NCBI RefSeq assembly: GCF_001426885.1
Contig: NZ_LMFP01000007.1
Span: 30,396 to 94,395 of the forward strand
Length of the DNA stretch: 64,000 nucleotides
Direction of reading: 5' to 3'
Source of the DNA: Pelomonas sp. Root1444
Lineage (GTDB): Bacteria > Pseudomonadota > Gammaproteobacteria > Burkholderiales > Burkholderiaceae_C
A program made the position numbers and the translations under genes. The notes under the pieces are model-generated. The model was not told the DNA's origin, did no database searches, and saw only the letters and a program-made list of their open reading frames with translations. The first letter of the stretch is position 1, and each line of letters opens with the position of its first letter. Positions 35,664 through 45,013 of the stretch are shown piece after piece.

Positions 35664-35676
35664 GACGATCATCATA
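35661..35676 (-). promoter_or_regulatory. Palindromic operator at the TetR gene start
   Basis: CATGACGATCATCATA, matching the palindrome at 35016-35031 at 14 of 16 positions and overlapping the TetR start codons. A bound repressor here would block both transcription and initiation, a normal autoregulatory layout. Confidence 0.6.
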
Positions 35677-35731
35677 CGATGTATGCCGGCGGCGCGCCAG
35701 CCCCACACGCGCGCCGTCGCGGCGCCTGAAG

Positions 35732-36121
35732 TCAGTCGGCCGCGATGGCCTCGATCTCCAGCAGCCAGTCGCTGTCGTAGATGCCGGCGATGAGGACCGT
35801 CAACGCCGGGCTGCGCGCGCCCAGCACCTCGCGTCGGATGGCTGAGTTCTGCAGCGCGTGCTGGCGGTCGCCCAGGTAGGTGGTCACCTTGACGAGATGG
35901 TCCAGCGTCATGCCGGCCGCGCGCAGCTGCGCCTCGACGTGGGCCCAGACGAGCCGGCATTGCGCGGCGAAGTCCTTGGGCACGCCGCCCGCACGGTCGA
36001 CCGGGATCTGCCCGCTGATGAAGAGCAGGCGCGACGGGGCCCTGAGCTCCAGCGCCTGCGCATAGCCGCCTGAGGGCGCCGGTGCGTTGGCGGCATTGAC
36101 GGGGCGGGTCTTGGCGGCCAT
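35732..36121 (-). CDS. RidA/YjgF-family protein
   Basis: Rid-family enzyme of 129 aa. Members hydrolyse reactive enamine/imine intermediates, though many paralogues have other roles. Family landmarks are SRLLFISGQIPVDRAGGVPKDFAAQCRLVWAHVEAQL, VKVTTYLGDRQHA and LTVLIAGIYDSDWLLEIEAIA. The usual Arg near the C-terminal barrel (RPA/SRPAxT in canonical RidA) is altered to ARSPALTVL, so it may belong to an Rid1-7 subgroup with unassigned activity. AGGAG lies 7 bp before the ATG at 36121. It stands between the TetR and PD40 genes. Confidence 0.85.
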   Translation of the reverse strand: MAAKTRPVNAANAPAPSGGYAQALELRAPSRLLFISGQIPVDRAGGVPKDFAAQCRLVWAHVEAQLRAAGMTLDHLVKVTTYLGDRQHALQNSAIRREVLGARSPALTVLIAGIYDSDWLLEIEAIAAD

Positions 36122-36174
36122 GGCGGCTCCTGTCGTTGGGGTGAGGGCGAGGGCCGCCGTGCGGCGCGTCACGG

Positions 36175-37038
36175 TCATCGCGGCGGGCTGCCCGCGCATG
36201 CCGGCGGCCAGCTGGCGTCGGCAGCGGCCTGCAGGTCGACGAGGAACAGTTCGCCCGAGCGCGCGCCGTCGGCTTGCGCGAACAGCAGGCGGTCCGCCTT
36301 GGGCGACAGCAGCGGGCCGACCTGGAAGACCTCCTCGCGGGCGGGCACACGGCCCAACGGCCGCCAGCCGTCGGCCGCACGCGCATAGCGGTAGAGGTGC
36401 GAGCGCCCCTCGCGGTCGGACACGACGACGGCCTGCCGCCCGTCGCGCGACACCTCGACTTCGTAGTCGTTGCGCGCCGTGTTCAGCGGCGCGCCGAGGT
36501 TGGCCACGCGCCAGCCGCCATCGGCTTGCGGCGTGGCGACATAGACGTCGTTGCCGCCCAGGCCGCCAGGGCGGTCGGAGCCGAAGAAGAGGCGACCGTC
36601 CGGCAACCGGCGCGGCAGCAGCTCGGACTGCGGCGAGTTGACGGGCTCGGGCAGGCGCCGCGCCGCGCCCCAGCCGCCGCGGCCGTCGCTGTCGGCCACC
36701 CAGATGTCGAGGTCGTCGCCACGCTTGCCGGGGAAGGGGCGGCTGGACACGAACCAGAGCTGGCGGCCATCGGCGGTGATGAAGGGGTCGGCATCGCTGG
36801 CCGGCGGCGGCACCGAGACGGCCACGGGCACCGCCTCCTTCCAGCCCGTGGGGCCGCAGTCCGACTGCAGCAGGCGGTAAACCGAGAACTGCGGATCGGC
36901 GCGCATGAAGACCATGGTGCGGCCGTCGGGCGAGAAGCTCGGCGAGGACTCGTACTGGTCGGTCGCGACGCGCTCGGGCGTCCAGCGCGAGGGCGAACTT
37001 GCGGCAGCGGCAAGGGCAAGGGCCAGCAAGGCCTTCAT
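36175..37038 (-). CDS. Exported PD40/TolB-like beta-propeller protein
   Basis: Periplasmic protein of 287 aa. A signal peptide is likely in MKALLALALAAAASS. PD40-type WD repeats follow: SPSFSPDGRTMVFMRAD, DPFITADGRQLWFVSSR, SELLPRRLPDGRLFFGSDRPGGLGGNDVYVA and DYEVEVSRDGRQAVVVSDREG, each with the DG-x4-F/V signature. These propellers usually mediate binding and several are OmpA-linked. The GGAAGG at 37039-37048 (complement) sets the start at 37038. Upstream, an exported protein is transcribed divergently at 37138. Confidence 0.8.
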   Translation of the reverse strand: MKALLALALAAAASSPSRWTPERVATDQYESSPSFSPDGRTMVFMRADPQFSVYRLLQSDCGPTGWKEAVPVAVSVPPPASDADPFITADGRQLWFVSSRPFPGKRGDDLDIWVADSDGRGGWGAARRLPEPVNSPQSELLPRRLPDGRLFFGSDRPGGLGGNDVYVATPQADGGWRVANLGAPLNTARNDYEVEVSRDGRQAVVVSDREGRSHLYRYARAADGWRPLGRVPAREEVFQVGPLLSPKADRLLFAQADGARSGELFLVDLQAAADASWPPACAGSPPR

Positions 37039-37137
37039 CGCAATCCTTCCAGGGCAGGGAAGCGCCGGCTTCGTGAGGCGAGACACCGGATTCTCGGCGT
37101 TAGCATGCGCGCTTGGAAGCACTCGGGAGGTGAGACG

Positions 37138-38001
37138 ATGCTCAAACGACTATGGGCTCTGGCCGTGATCGTGCTGCCTTTGGCCGCGCCGGCTCAGGAG
37201 GCGGCCCAACGTCCGCAGACCATCGCGCTCATCTCCACGCTCGGCGACCAACTCAGCATCGTCAAGCAGCGTGGCAAGCGCGCCAGCAGCCTGGACGACT
37301 TCTCACGCCGCACCGTGCAGGTAGACCCGCAATTGCTGAACATGGCGGTCCTGCGCGGGCTGGACAGCGCCCTGGCCGCCGAGGAGCCCGCCTCGCAACG
37401 CATCATGCTGCGCTGGAGCGCCAACCCCGGGCTCGTGGAGCAGCTCAGGAACGCGTCGTTCGAAACCCGCGATGCGCTGGTGCTCGATGCGCTGCGGGAA
37501 CGCCTGATCCAGATACCGCAGCGCGCCGAGTGGGATCGCATCGAGGCCATCCTGCCGCGCTACGCGTGGGAGTCGCGCGAGGGCATGCCCAGCCGGCTCG
37601 GCGGCATCGGCATCTACGTCAAACCCACCGGCAACCAGTGGGAGCTGCTCGACGAGGACGGCATAGACCGCAAGCAGGAGCAGGCCGACCAGGACCAGAC
37701 CACCACCGACCCGCGCACCGGCGAGCAGCACAAGAGCAAGGCCTACGTCGCACCCTTCATCTCTTTCGAGCGGGTGACCCTGGACGCCAAGACCTTGACC
37801 GTCGTTGCGCGCAAGCCGCAGTTCACGCACACCAAGTACAGCGACCCGAAGTCCAACGCCATCGACGTCATCGAACAGGTCTCGCCGGCCGAGATCGTCA
37901 CGCAGCTCAACAAGCTGGTGGAGCAGGCCGCCTACCGCTCGGTGCGGGGCACGGTGGAGGTCGGCCCGGTCAAGCCAACGGCATCGGACGCCGGCCAGTA
38001 G
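37138..38001 (+). CDS. Exported protein of unknown function
   Basis: Periplasmic protein of 287 aa with a signal peptide (MLKRLWALAVIVLPLAAPAQ). The rest is hydrophilic; it has a near-N-terminal TIALISTLGDQLSIVKQRG segment and a Gln/Asp-rich stretch (EQADQDQTTTDPRTGEQ). No family is recognised. GGAGG lies 6 bp before the ATG at 37138. It is divergent from the PD40 propeller gene with 99 bp between. Envelope stress or surface functions cannot be assigned. Confidence 0.65.
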   Translation: MLKRLWALAVIVLPLAAPAQEAAQRPQTIALISTLGDQLSIVKQRGKRASSLDDFSRRTVQVDPQLLNMAVLRGLDSALAAEEPASQRIMLRWSANPGLVEQLRNASFETRDALVLDALRERLIQIPQRAEWDRIEAILPRYAWESREGMPSRLGGIGIYVKPTGNQWELLDEDGIDRKQEQADQDQTTTDPRTGEQHKSKAYVAPFISFERVTLDAKTLTVVARKPQFTHTKYSDPKSNAIDVIEQVSPAEIVTQLNKLVEQAAYRSVRGTVEVGPVKPTASDAGQ

Positions 38002-38029
38002 AGCCGGCACTGAACCTCGGCACGGCGAA

Positions 38030-38734
38030 TCAGTCGCGCGCCGGGATCTTCAGCCCCCGCTGCACCGCCGGCCGCGCCAGGAACGCCTGCAGCACGCGGT
38101 CGACCTCGCGGAAGTCGGCATAACCCACCAGCTCACCGGCACCGTAGAAGCCGATCAGGTTGTTGATCCAAGGGAAGGTGGCGATGTCGGCCACCGTGTA
38201 CTCGTCGCCGACGAGCCAGGACTTGCCCTTGAGGTGGCCGTCCAGCACGCCGAGCAGGCGGCGCGCTTCGGCGAGGTAGCGGTCGCGCGGGCGCTTGTCG
38301 TCGTAGTCCTTGCCGGCGAACTTGTGGAAGAAGCCGACCTGGCCAAACATCGGCCCGACGCCGCCCATCTGGAACATCAGCCACTGGATGGCCTCGTAGC
38401 GGCGCGCCGGGTCCTTGGGCAGCAGCTGCCCGGTCTTCTCCGCCAGGTAGATGAGGATGGCGCCGCTCTCGAACAGCGGCAGCGGCCGCCCGCCCGGGCC
38501 GTTGGGGTCGATGATGGCGGGGATCTTGTTGTTCGGGTTCAGCGACAGGAACTCGGGGCTGAGCTGGTCGTTGGTGTCGAACTTGACGAGGTGCGGCTCG
38601 TACGCGAGGCCGATCTCCTCCAGCATGATGGCCACCTTCACACCGTTGGGCGTGGGCAGCGAGTAGAGCTGCAGCCGCCCGGGATGGGCGGCGGGCCACT
38701 TCTTGGTGATGGGGAACTGGCTGAGGTCGGTCAT
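38030..38734 (-). CDS. Glutathione S-transferase (nu-class/YfcG-like)
   Basis: GST of 234 aa. The N-terminal domain reads [23 protein letters not shown], with the Thr-Pro-Asn active-site loop of the nu class (disulfide-bond oxidoreductase YfcG/YghU in E. coli), and [17 protein letters not shown], the long insert of this group. [17 protein letters not shown] and [23 protein letters not shown] are also typical. It probably uses glutathione as disulfide reductase. Monocistronic. Confidence 0.92.
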   Translation of the reverse strand: MTDLSQFPITKKWPAAHPGRLQLYSLPTPNGVKVAIMLEEIGLAYEPHLVKFDTNDQLSPEFLSLNPNNKIPAIIDPNGPGGRPLPLFESGAILIYLAEKTGQLLPKDPARRYEAIQWLMFQMGGVGPMFGQVGFFHKFAGKDYDDKRPRDRYLAEARRLLGVLDGHLKGKSWLVGDEYTVADIATFPWINNLIGFYGAGELVGYADFREVDRVLQAFLARPAVQRGLKIPARD

Positions 38735-38844
38735 GGCGGTCGGTGCAATCGGGGCGATGTGAAAAGGGGCTGAGCCACTTTAGTAGCGCGCCGAATGGGC
38801 CGACACCGGCCAAGGATTTGGCCGCCGGTGCAGCGTTGCACGGG

Positions 38845-39318
38845 TCAGGGCGACCGCAGCAGCTTGCGCACGCCCATCCACGCGAGCGCGAACAGCGCCG
38901 ATGCCAGGCAAGCCCCGTGCAGCACCGGCAGCGACACCCAGTCCTGCAGCGCATTGCCGGTGCTGAAGGGCCACAGAGGCTGGATGTCGCGGTGCATGAC
39001 GCTGTCCAGCAGCACATGGCTCCACGCGCCCAGCGCCGCGCCGATCGCGACCGGGCGCAGCGTCAACCGCCCGCACAGACGCTTCAGCGGCGAGCGGTCC
39101 AGCAGCCAGAACAGGCCGGCCAGGCCCAGCACCACCAGCGTCGCGCCGACATAGGTGTGGAAGGACGCATGCGCCGGCTCGCGCCGGTTGACGAGGTTGT
39201 AGAGCGACTCGATGTCGATCAACACGTTGGCCGCGCAGAAGGCCAGGAAGCTCACGTGGCGCGGCGCGATCGCATGCAACGCAGCGCCGGGGCCGAAGTG
39301 GAAGGGGGTGATGGGCAT
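38845..39318 (-). CDS. Membrane-bound metal-dependent hydrolase (YdjM/DUF457-like)
   Basis: Small membrane protein of 157 aa with about four helices. It starts [17 protein letters not shown], the YdjM-type opening with early His, and has DIESLYNL and a second His cluster in [19 protein letters not shown], giving two His/Asp sets that can bind a divalent metal. Substrate unknown; members of the family modify lipids or DNA-linked stress responses. It is divergent from ubiA. Confidence 0.75.
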   Translation of the reverse strand: MPITPFHFGPGAALHAIAPRHVSFLAFCAANVLIDIESLYNLVNRREPAHASFHTYVGATLVVLGLAGLFWLLDRSPLKRLCGRLTLRPVAIGAALGAWSHVLLDSVMHRDIQPLWPFSTGNALQDWVSLPVLHGACLASALFALAWMGVRKLLRSP

Positions 39319-39363
39319 GGACGCCGACTATGCCCACGCCGCCGCTGCCCGTGCCGCGTGAAA

Positions 39364-40287
39364 ATGCCCGCCATGACGACCGCCGCCCCCGCCGCCCCCG
39401 GCCCCGCCCAGCCATCGCGGCTTGCGCTCTACCTGCAGCTGATCCGCTGGGACCGCCCTGCCGGGTGGCTGCTGCTGCTGTGGCCCACGCTGTCGGCGCT
39501 GTGGATTGCCGCGGACGGCTGGCCGGGCTGGCACCTGCTGGCCGTCTTCACGCTGGGCACGGTGCTGATGCGCTCGGCCGGCTGCTGCGTCAACGACGTG
39601 GCCGACCGCGAGTTCGACCGCCATGTGCAGCGCACCGCGCAGCGGCCGGTGACGACGGGCGCCGTGTCGGTGAAGGAGGCGCTGCTGCTCGGCGCGGCGC
39701 TGTCGCTCGTCTCGTTCGGCCTGGTGCTCACCACCAACCCGCCGGCCATCCTGCTGAGCTTCGCGGCGCTGGCCGTGGCCATCGCCTATCCGTTCGCCAA
39801 GCGCGTGCTGGCCATGCCGCAGGCGGTGCTGGGTATCGCGTTTTCCTTCGGCATCCCGATGGCCTTTGCCGCCGCGCTGGGCGGGGCGGAATGGAACCTG
39901 CGCGCGGTACCGCTGTCGGCCTGGGCGCTGCTGGTGGCCAACCTGTTCTGGGTGCTGGCCTACGACACCGAGTACGCGATGGTTGACCGCGACGACGACC
40001 TGCGCATCGGCGTGCGTTCGTCGGCGATCGCGCTGGGCCGCTGGGATGTCGCCGGCATCATGCTCTTCTACGCCGCCTATCTGGCGGCGTGGGGCGGGCT
40101 GGGGCTGCGGCTGGGCCTGGGGCGCTGGTTCCTGGCCGGCATGGCGTGCGCCGCCGCGCAGGCGCTGTGGCACTTCACGCTGATCCGCCGGCGCAGCCGC
40201 GCAGAGTGCTTCAAGGCCTTCCGCGCCAACCACTGGCTGGGCTTCGCGGTGTTTGTGGGCACCGTTGCCGACCTGGCGCTGCGCTGA
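39364..40287 (+). CDS. ubiA: 4-hydroxybenzoate polyprenyltransferase UbiA
   Basis: Integral membrane prenyltransferase of 307 aa that attaches the polyprenyl tail to 4-hydroxybenzoate in ubiquinone synthesis. Both Asp motifs are present: [12 protein letters not shown] (first, about residues 78-89) and [12 protein letters not shown] (second, about 201-212), with nine helices and [13 protein letters not shown] near the end. The 4-hydroxybenzoate is made by the UbiC-like protein at 45014-45544, about 5 kb away, not in one operon. ATG 39373 is a possible shorter start. Confidence 0.95.
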   Translation: MPAMTTAAPAAPGPAQPSRLALYLQLIRWDRPAGWLLLLWPTLSALWIAADGWPGWHLLAVFTLGTVLMRSAGCCVNDVADREFDRHVQRTAQRPVTTGAVSVKEALLLGAALSLVSFGLVLTTNPPAILLSFAALAVAIAYPFAKRVLAMPQAVLGIAFSFGIPMAFAAALGGAEWNLRAVPLSAWALLVANLFWVLAYDTEYAMVDRDDDLRIGVRSSAIALGRWDVAGIMLFYAAYLAAWGGLGLRLGLGRWFLAGMACAAAQALWHFTLIRRRSRAECFKAFRANHWLGFAVFVGTVADLALR

Positions 40288-40328
40288 TGGACAGAACTCG
40301 GTCAGAGTGCCGCGTCCGCATGTAACAG

Positions 40329-40374
40329 CGCCTCGGGCGGCATGAAATTGCAACTACATTTCCCGCCCGAGGCG
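40329..40374 (+). other. Stem-loop between ubiA and the S41 peptidase gene
   Basis: Perfect 12-bp inverted repeat CGCCTCGGGCGG / CCGCCCGAGGCG with a 22-nt AT-rich loop. No T-run follows, so a terminator is not certain. It may end ubiA transcription or act as an RNA structure or protein site in the leader of the peptidase gene. Confidence 0.5.
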
Positions 40375-40414
40375 GCGCCGACCGCCTGATCAGAGTTTTC
40401 AGGGAGTGGAAGTG

Positions 40415-42031
40415 ATGTCGATTGTGAGCCGCAGCGCTTGGGCGCTGACCTTGTCGCTAATTCTTTCATTGAGCGGCTGCGGCGGTGGTGGGGGCGGGGG
40501 CACACCGCTGGTGGGCGGCACGCCCACGCCGAACCCGCCCACGACGCCTACGCCGACGCCCGGCACGGGCAGCCTCACCCCCGACCCGGCCGGCCCGTCG
40601 TCCAGCTTCGCCCAGCAGTGCGCTGCCAGCAACACGCTGGCCGCCAGCAACCTGCGCACCTCGACGCTGGACAGCGAGAAAAAGTGGCTGCGCGCCTACT
40701 TCGACGAGGCCTACCTGTGGCGCGACGAGGTGCCGCGCATCGACCCCAACGGTGCCGGCTACAGCGGCAGCGATGCCTACGCGGCGCTGGACAATTACTT
40801 CGAGGCGCTGAAGAGCACGCGGACGACGGACTCGGGCGCCAAGCGCGATCGCTTCAGCTTCACCTACCCGACGGACAAGTGGAAGGCGATGTCCGAGAAC
40901 GCCGTCGAGGCCGGCTACGGCATCGAATGGAGCATGGCCAGCCCGACGCCGCCGCGGCGCCTGCGCATCGCGTTCGTGGAGGCCGGCACGCCGGCCGCCA
41001 ATGCCGGCCTGATGCGCGGTGACGAGCTGGTCAGCGTGGACGGCACGGCCGCCGACACGACCACCGATGCCGGCGTCGACGTGCTCAACGAGGGCCTGTA
41101 CCCCAGCACCACCGGCACCTCGCATGCCTTCGTGTTCCAGCGCGGCGGCGTGCAGCTGTCGCGCAGCCTGGCCAGCGCCAGCATCACCAAGAACCCGGTG
41201 CCGCAGGCCAGCGTGCTGACGCTGCCCAGCGGCGCGCGCGCCGGCTACCTGCTGTTCAACGACCACAACCTGCCGGCCGAGAACCTGCTGATCAATGCGG
41301 TCAACGACTTCCGCACCCAGGGCGTGACCGAGCTGGTGCTGGACCTGCGCTACAACGGCGGCGGCTACCTGTTCATCGCCAGCGAACTGGCGACCATGAT
41401 CGCCGGCACGACGCGCACCGCCGGCCAGCCTTTCGAGACGCTGCGCTACAGCGCCAAGCGCAGCGCCGAGAACGAGGTCACGCCGTTCTTCGCCGACTCC
41501 TGCATCGCCGAGGGCGGCCGCTGCACCCGCGTGCAGCCGCTGCCGACGCTGAACCTCAGCCGCGTCTACGTGCTGGCGCAGTCGGGCACCTGCTCGGCCA
41601 GCGAGTCGGTCATCAACGGCCTGCGCGGCGTCAACGTCGACGTCGTGCTGATCGGCGGCAAGACCTGCGGCAAGCCCTATGGCTTCACGGCCAAGGACAA
41701 CTGCGGCATCAGCTACTTCCCGATCGAGTTCGCCGGCGTCAACGCCAAGGGCTTCGGCGACTACTCGGACGGCTTCGTGCCGGGCAGTGGCCCGACGGCG
41801 CGCTACGTGCCCGGCTGCACGGTGGAGGACGACCTCGGCCGCCCGCTCGGCGACACGCAGGAAGCCATGCTGGCCGCCGCCATGACCCACGCGTCCACCG
41901 GCCAATGCCCCATCGGCACCGGCCTGTCGGCCAGCGTGCGCGCGCAAAGCAGCAAGGCCGTGGAAGGCGCCGCCGCGCTGCACCTGCAGCGCAACCCGGC
42001 GCGCAGCAACCGCCTGCTGCTTCCGCGCTGA
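40415..42031 (+). CDS. S41-family peptidase lipoprotein (C-terminal processing protease-like)
   Basis: Envelope protease of 538 aa. A lipobox LSGC follows the signal helix (Cys near 22), then a poly-Gly run and a Thr/Pro-rich linker (residues 24-60). Next come a helical cap, a PDZ-like domain (AGTPAANAGLMRGDELVSVDG, about 195-215) and the S41 core: VLDLRYNGGGY, SGTCSASESVINGL with the catalytic Ser at about 394-396, and GGKTCGKPYG with the Lys. Extra cysteines suggest disulfides. Start ATG 40415 is preferred because AGGGAG lies at 40401-40406; a GTG at 40406 is also in frame. Confidence 0.92.
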   Translation: MSIVSRSAWALTLSLILSLSGCGGGGGGGTPLVGGTPTPNPPTTPTPTPGTGSLTPDPAGPSSSFAQQCAASNTLAASNLRTSTLDSEKKWLRAYFDEAYLWRDEVPRIDPNGAGYSGSDAYAALDNYFEALKSTRTTDSGAKRDRFSFTYPTDKWKAMSENAVEAGYGIEWSMASPTPPRRLRIAFVEAGTPAANAGLMRGDELVSVDGTAADTTTDAGVDVLNEGLYPSTTGTSHAFVFQRGGVQLSRSLASASITKNPVPQASVLTLPSGARAGYLLFNDHNLPAENLLINAVNDFRTQGVTELVLDLRYNGGGYLFIASELATMIAGTTRTAGQPFETLRYSAKRSAENEVTPFFADSCIAEGGRCTRVQPLPTLNLSRVYVLAQSGTCSASESVINGLRGVNVDVVLIGGKTCGKPYGFTAKDNCGISYFPIEFAGVNAKGFGDYSDGFVPGSGPTARYVPGCTVEDDLGRPLGDTQEAMLAAAMTHASTGQCPIGTGLSASVRAQSSKAVEGAAALHLQRNPARSNRLLLPR

Positions 42032-42073
42032 ACAGGCCCTTCGTCCAGGCTGCCCCGCTGGGCGCGGCGCGCC

Positions 42074-43108
42074 TTACTTCTTGTTCACGCCACCGGGGAA
42101 GCGCTCGCGGATGGCGTCCATCCAGGACAGCAGCCCGAGCGTCTCGCTGTGCGGCATGCGCGGGCTCTCCAGCAGCCCGGCGCGGATGCAGGTCTGCGCC
42201 TCGGCGATCTCGCCCTCGAAGCCGTTGAGGACGTAGGGCGCCTCCGTGCGCTGCGCCGGCTCCTTGCGGGTGACCAGCTCGATCGCCTCGGAGCCCCAGA
42301 AGTCCATCGGGAAGCGCAGGCCGGCCTTGGAGCCCAGCATCTCGAAGGCGTTGACGGACGCGGCGTCGAAGCCGCAGCGGAATTGCGACGTGATGCCGTC
42401 GGGGAAGTGCAGCATCACGTTGACGGCGTCGTCCACGCCGGTGGGCGCCAGCTTGGCGGCGACGTCGATGGCCACCGGCTCGGGGCACTCGCCGTCGTTC
42501 ATCTGCTGCAGCGCCCAGCGCGTCACGGCGAGGTTGTAGATGCCGATGTCCCACAGCGAGCCGCCGGCCAGCGCCGGGTTCCAGTTGCGGTGCTTGGGGT
42601 CGTAGGTGGCGGCGAAGCAGAACGTCGAGTGCATCGCGCGCAGCTCGCCGATGGCGCCCTCGCGCAGCATGCGGCCGGCCAGCTCGTAGGCGGGCAGGAA
42701 GCGCGTCCACAGCGCCTCCATCAGGAAGACGCCCTTTTCCTTGGCCAGGTCGATGAGGACCCGGCCTTCTTCCAGCGACGTCACCAGCGGCTTCTCGCAC
42801 AGCACCGGCTTGCCCGCCAGCAGCGCGGCGCGGACGTACTCGCCGTGGTGGGAGTGCGGCGTGGCGATGTAGACGGCGTCCACCGCGGGGTCGGCCAGCA
42901 GGTCGGCGAGGTCGGTGGTCACGCGCGCCGGTGCGCCGTCGCGCTGCCACTGCTCGGCATAGGCCTGGCCCTTGGCCGCATCGCGTGCGAACACGGCGGC
43001 CAGGCGCGCGCCCGGCACGGCGGCGAGTGCGCCCGCAAAGCGGTTGGCGATGCCACCGGGGCCGATCACGCCCCAGCGGAAGGTTTGGTCATTGCGGTCA
43101 TGGGCCAT
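42074..43108 (-). CDS. Gfo/Idh/MocA-family oxidoreductase
   Basis: NAD(P)-dependent sugar or cyclitol dehydrogenase-type protein of 344 aa. The Rossmann start is FRWGVIGPGGIANRFAGAL (residues 10-28). The EKPLVTS motif with the catalytic Lys is near 103, and ALWTRFLPAY and DIGIYNL match the C-terminal catalytic domain. The substrate is unknown. Its start codon lies inside the 3' end of the HPP-CBS gene (11 bp overlap), so the two are probably expressed together although no functional link is known. Confidence 0.93.
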   Translation of the reverse strand: MAHDRNDQTFRWGVIGPGGIANRFAGALAAVPGARLAAVFARDAAKGQAYAEQWQRDGAPARVTTDLADLLADPAVDAVYIATPHSHHGEYVRAALLAGKPVLCEKPLVTSLEEGRVLIDLAKEKGVFLMEALWTRFLPAYELAGRMLREGAIGELRAMHSTFCFAATYDPKHRNWNPALAGGSLWDIGIYNLAVTRWALQQMNDGECPEPVAIDVAAKLAPTGVDDAVNVMLHFPDGITSQFRCGFDAASVNAFEMLGSKAGLRFPMDFWGSEAIELVTRKEPAQRTEAPYVLNGFEGEIAEAQTCIRAGLLESPRMPHSETLGLLSWMDAIRERFPGGVNKK

Positions 43109-44249
43109 GGCTGAGCGCTTTCACGAGGTCGGATTGCGTGAGGATGCCGACGAGCCTGGCTTGCTCGCCGACGATGGGAAGGTGGTGGTGGCCGGTGGCC
43201 GAGAACAGCGGCACCAGCTCGGCGATCGGCCGGTCGGCGCTGGCCACGCGCACCTGGCGCGTCATGATCTGGCCGACCACCTCCGGCTTGGTGGAATGCG
43301 TGGATGGCGAAGGGCGCAGCAGTGCCTGCAGGCGGCCGCTCAGGCCCTCGCGCTGGTCGGCTTCCGCGGCGCGCATGAAGTCGGCGCGCGTGACGATGCC
43401 GACGACGCGCTGCACGCGGTCCACCACCGGCAGCGCCTTGATGCGGTGCTGCTGCAGCAGCGCCCAGGCCTCGGCCAGCGGCGTGCCGAACTCGACGGTG
43501 ATGACGGGGGTGGACATGATGTCCGCGCAGCGCAAGCCACCCAGGCGGTTGCGGTAGCTCAGCAGCTCGGCCTCGTGCAGCAGGTCGGCGAGGTCGTCGC
43601 GCGGCACGTCCAGCACCTGGTTGTAGCGGGCCAGCACGGCGTCCAGCTCGGCATCGCCGAAGCGCGGCGGCGCGACGGTCGCCCCGGTGGCTGGCGGCGG
43701 CGCGGTCACGTGCTGCGCGTGCGGATAGCGGCGGCCGGTGGCGCTGTTGTAGGCCACGCCGGCGAGCACGAGCAGCAGCGAGTTCAGCGCCACCGGCACG
43801 AACGCGAAATGCCAGTCCTGCGTGGCGGTTATCACCATCAGCAGGCTGGCCGCGCCGCCCGGCGGGTGCAGGCAGCGCAGCAGGAACATCATGCCGATGG
43901 CCAGCGCCACGGCCACGGCGGCGACCGCCAGTGGCGGCAGCGGCAGCCAGGCCATGCAGGCGATGCCCACCAGCGCCGACACCGTGTTGCCGCCCACGAC
44001 GGCCCACGGCTGGGCCAGCGGGCTGGCCGGCAGGCCGAAGACGAGCACCGCGCTTGCGCCCAGCGGCGCGACCAGCCACGGCAGGCCTGGCGCCATGACG
44101 GCCTGGCTGAGCGCACCCGCCAACGCGATGCCGAGGCCCGCGCCGAACAGCACGCGCAGGCGCTCACGCGCATTGACGGCCTGCGGCGCGGGCCGCAGCG
44201 CGTTCAGCAGGGCAAAGACACGATCGGGCAGGGAGGCGGCGGTGGACAT
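43098..44249 (-). CDS. HPP-family membrane protein with two CBS domains
   Basis: Protein of 383 aa. The N-terminal about 170 residues form four to five membrane helices with LLRCLHPPGGAASLLMV, the HPP signature; HPP proteins transport nitrite or small anions in plastids. From about 235 two CBS domains follow (CADIMSTPVITVEFGTPLAEAW and QIMTRQVRVASADRPIAELV), which bind adenine nucleotides and would gate the membrane part. First gene of a two-gene unit with the Gfo/Idh/MocA enzyme. Confidence 0.9.
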   Translation of the reverse strand: MSTAASLPDRVFALLNALRPAPQAVNARERLRVLFGAGLGIALAGALSQAVMAPGLPWLVAPLGASAVLVFGLPASPLAQPWAVVGGNTVSALVGIACMAWLPLPPLAVAAVAVALAIGMMFLLRCLHPPGGAASLLMVITATQDWHFAFVPVALNSLLLVLAGVAYNSATGRRYPHAQHVTAPPPATGATVAPPRFGDAELDAVLARYNQVLDVPRDDLADLLHEAELLSYRNRLGGLRCADIMSTPVITVEFGTPLAEAWALLQQHRIKALPVVDRVQRVVGIVTRADFMRAAEADQREGLSGRLQALLRPSPSTHSTKPEVVGQIMTRQVRVASADRPIAELVPLFSATGHHHLPIVGEQARLVGILTQSDLVKALSHGP

Positions 44250-44377
44250 GGGCGGCAGCTGGGCGTCAAAGCCAAGGCCGCCGATTGTGTCTGTCGCCGG
44301 CGCGGGCGCCGGATCAAGCGGGTTTCATACGCCCGCCGATCGCCGCCTGCCGGGCAAACCCCGCGAAATGACCGCGC

Positions 44378-44926
44378 TCAGCCCTTGCCGAGCAGGCTGC
44401 TCATCTGCACCTTCAGCGTCAGCGCCTGGGCGCGGCGCTCCTTGGTCGCGGCGCGCTGGTAGGCGAGCTCGGCCTTCTCGCGCAGCGCGACGGCGCGTTC
44501 GAGCGCCTCCTGGTAACGCTCCACCGTGTACGTGTTCTCGGTGCCGATGTAGACGCTGCGCGCCAGCGGCGTGTCACCGAAGCGGGGTAGGGTTACCGCG
44601 AAGCTGCAATCACGGACACGACTTCCCGCACGTTGGCGAACGATGGGGCCGGAAATGCCGGACGGCAGGTCGCTCTGCTTCTTGCGGCTGGGCGTGCGGC
44701 GCAGGCGCGAAGGCGCCGGCATCGTCGCGATGCGCTTGAGCAGCTCTTTCGTCGCCAGCGCCAGCGCGCGCCGGGCGCCGCTGCCGTCCTGGCTGTGGTC
44801 CGAGAACAGCTTGGTGCCGCCGTAGCGCAGCTGCCATCCGTGGGTCGACAAATGGTCGATCCGTTGGATGCACTGCGGCACGACAAAACGCTCGCCGCTG
44901 AAGATCACGACATCTCTGGTATTCAT
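44378..44926 (-). CDS. Basic protein with a possible AP2-like DNA-binding domain
   Basis: Arg/Lys-rich protein of 182 aa. The C-terminal part (SGISGPIVRQRAGSRVRDCSFAVTL, then SVYIGTENTYTVERYQEALERAVALRE) follows the AP2/ERF layout seen in bacterial homing proteins: three strands followed by an amphipathic helix. The similarity is read by eye only. Start ATG 44926 follows GGGGGCGT. Alternative: a lineage-specific protein of unknown role. It stands alone; the adjacent genes are the HPP-CBS protein and UbiC. The direct repeat TTTATGGG occurs in the gap at 45004-45018. Confidence 0.45.
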   Translation of the reverse strand: MNTRDVVIFSGERFVVPQCIQRIDHLSTHGWQLRYGGTKLFSDHSQDGSGARRALALATKELLKRIATMPAPSRLRRTPSRKKQSDLPSGISGPIVRQRAGSRVRDCSFAVTLPRFGDTPLARSVYIGTENTYTVERYQEALERAVALREKAELAYQRAATKERRAQALTLKVQMSSLLGKG

Positions 44927-45013
44927 AACGCCCCCAGTCATTGAGCCCGTCTGCGTCTTGGCGCGGCGGGTCTGTACTAACGCCCCTCTGGTACGGACTG
45001 AGTTTATGGGGGT

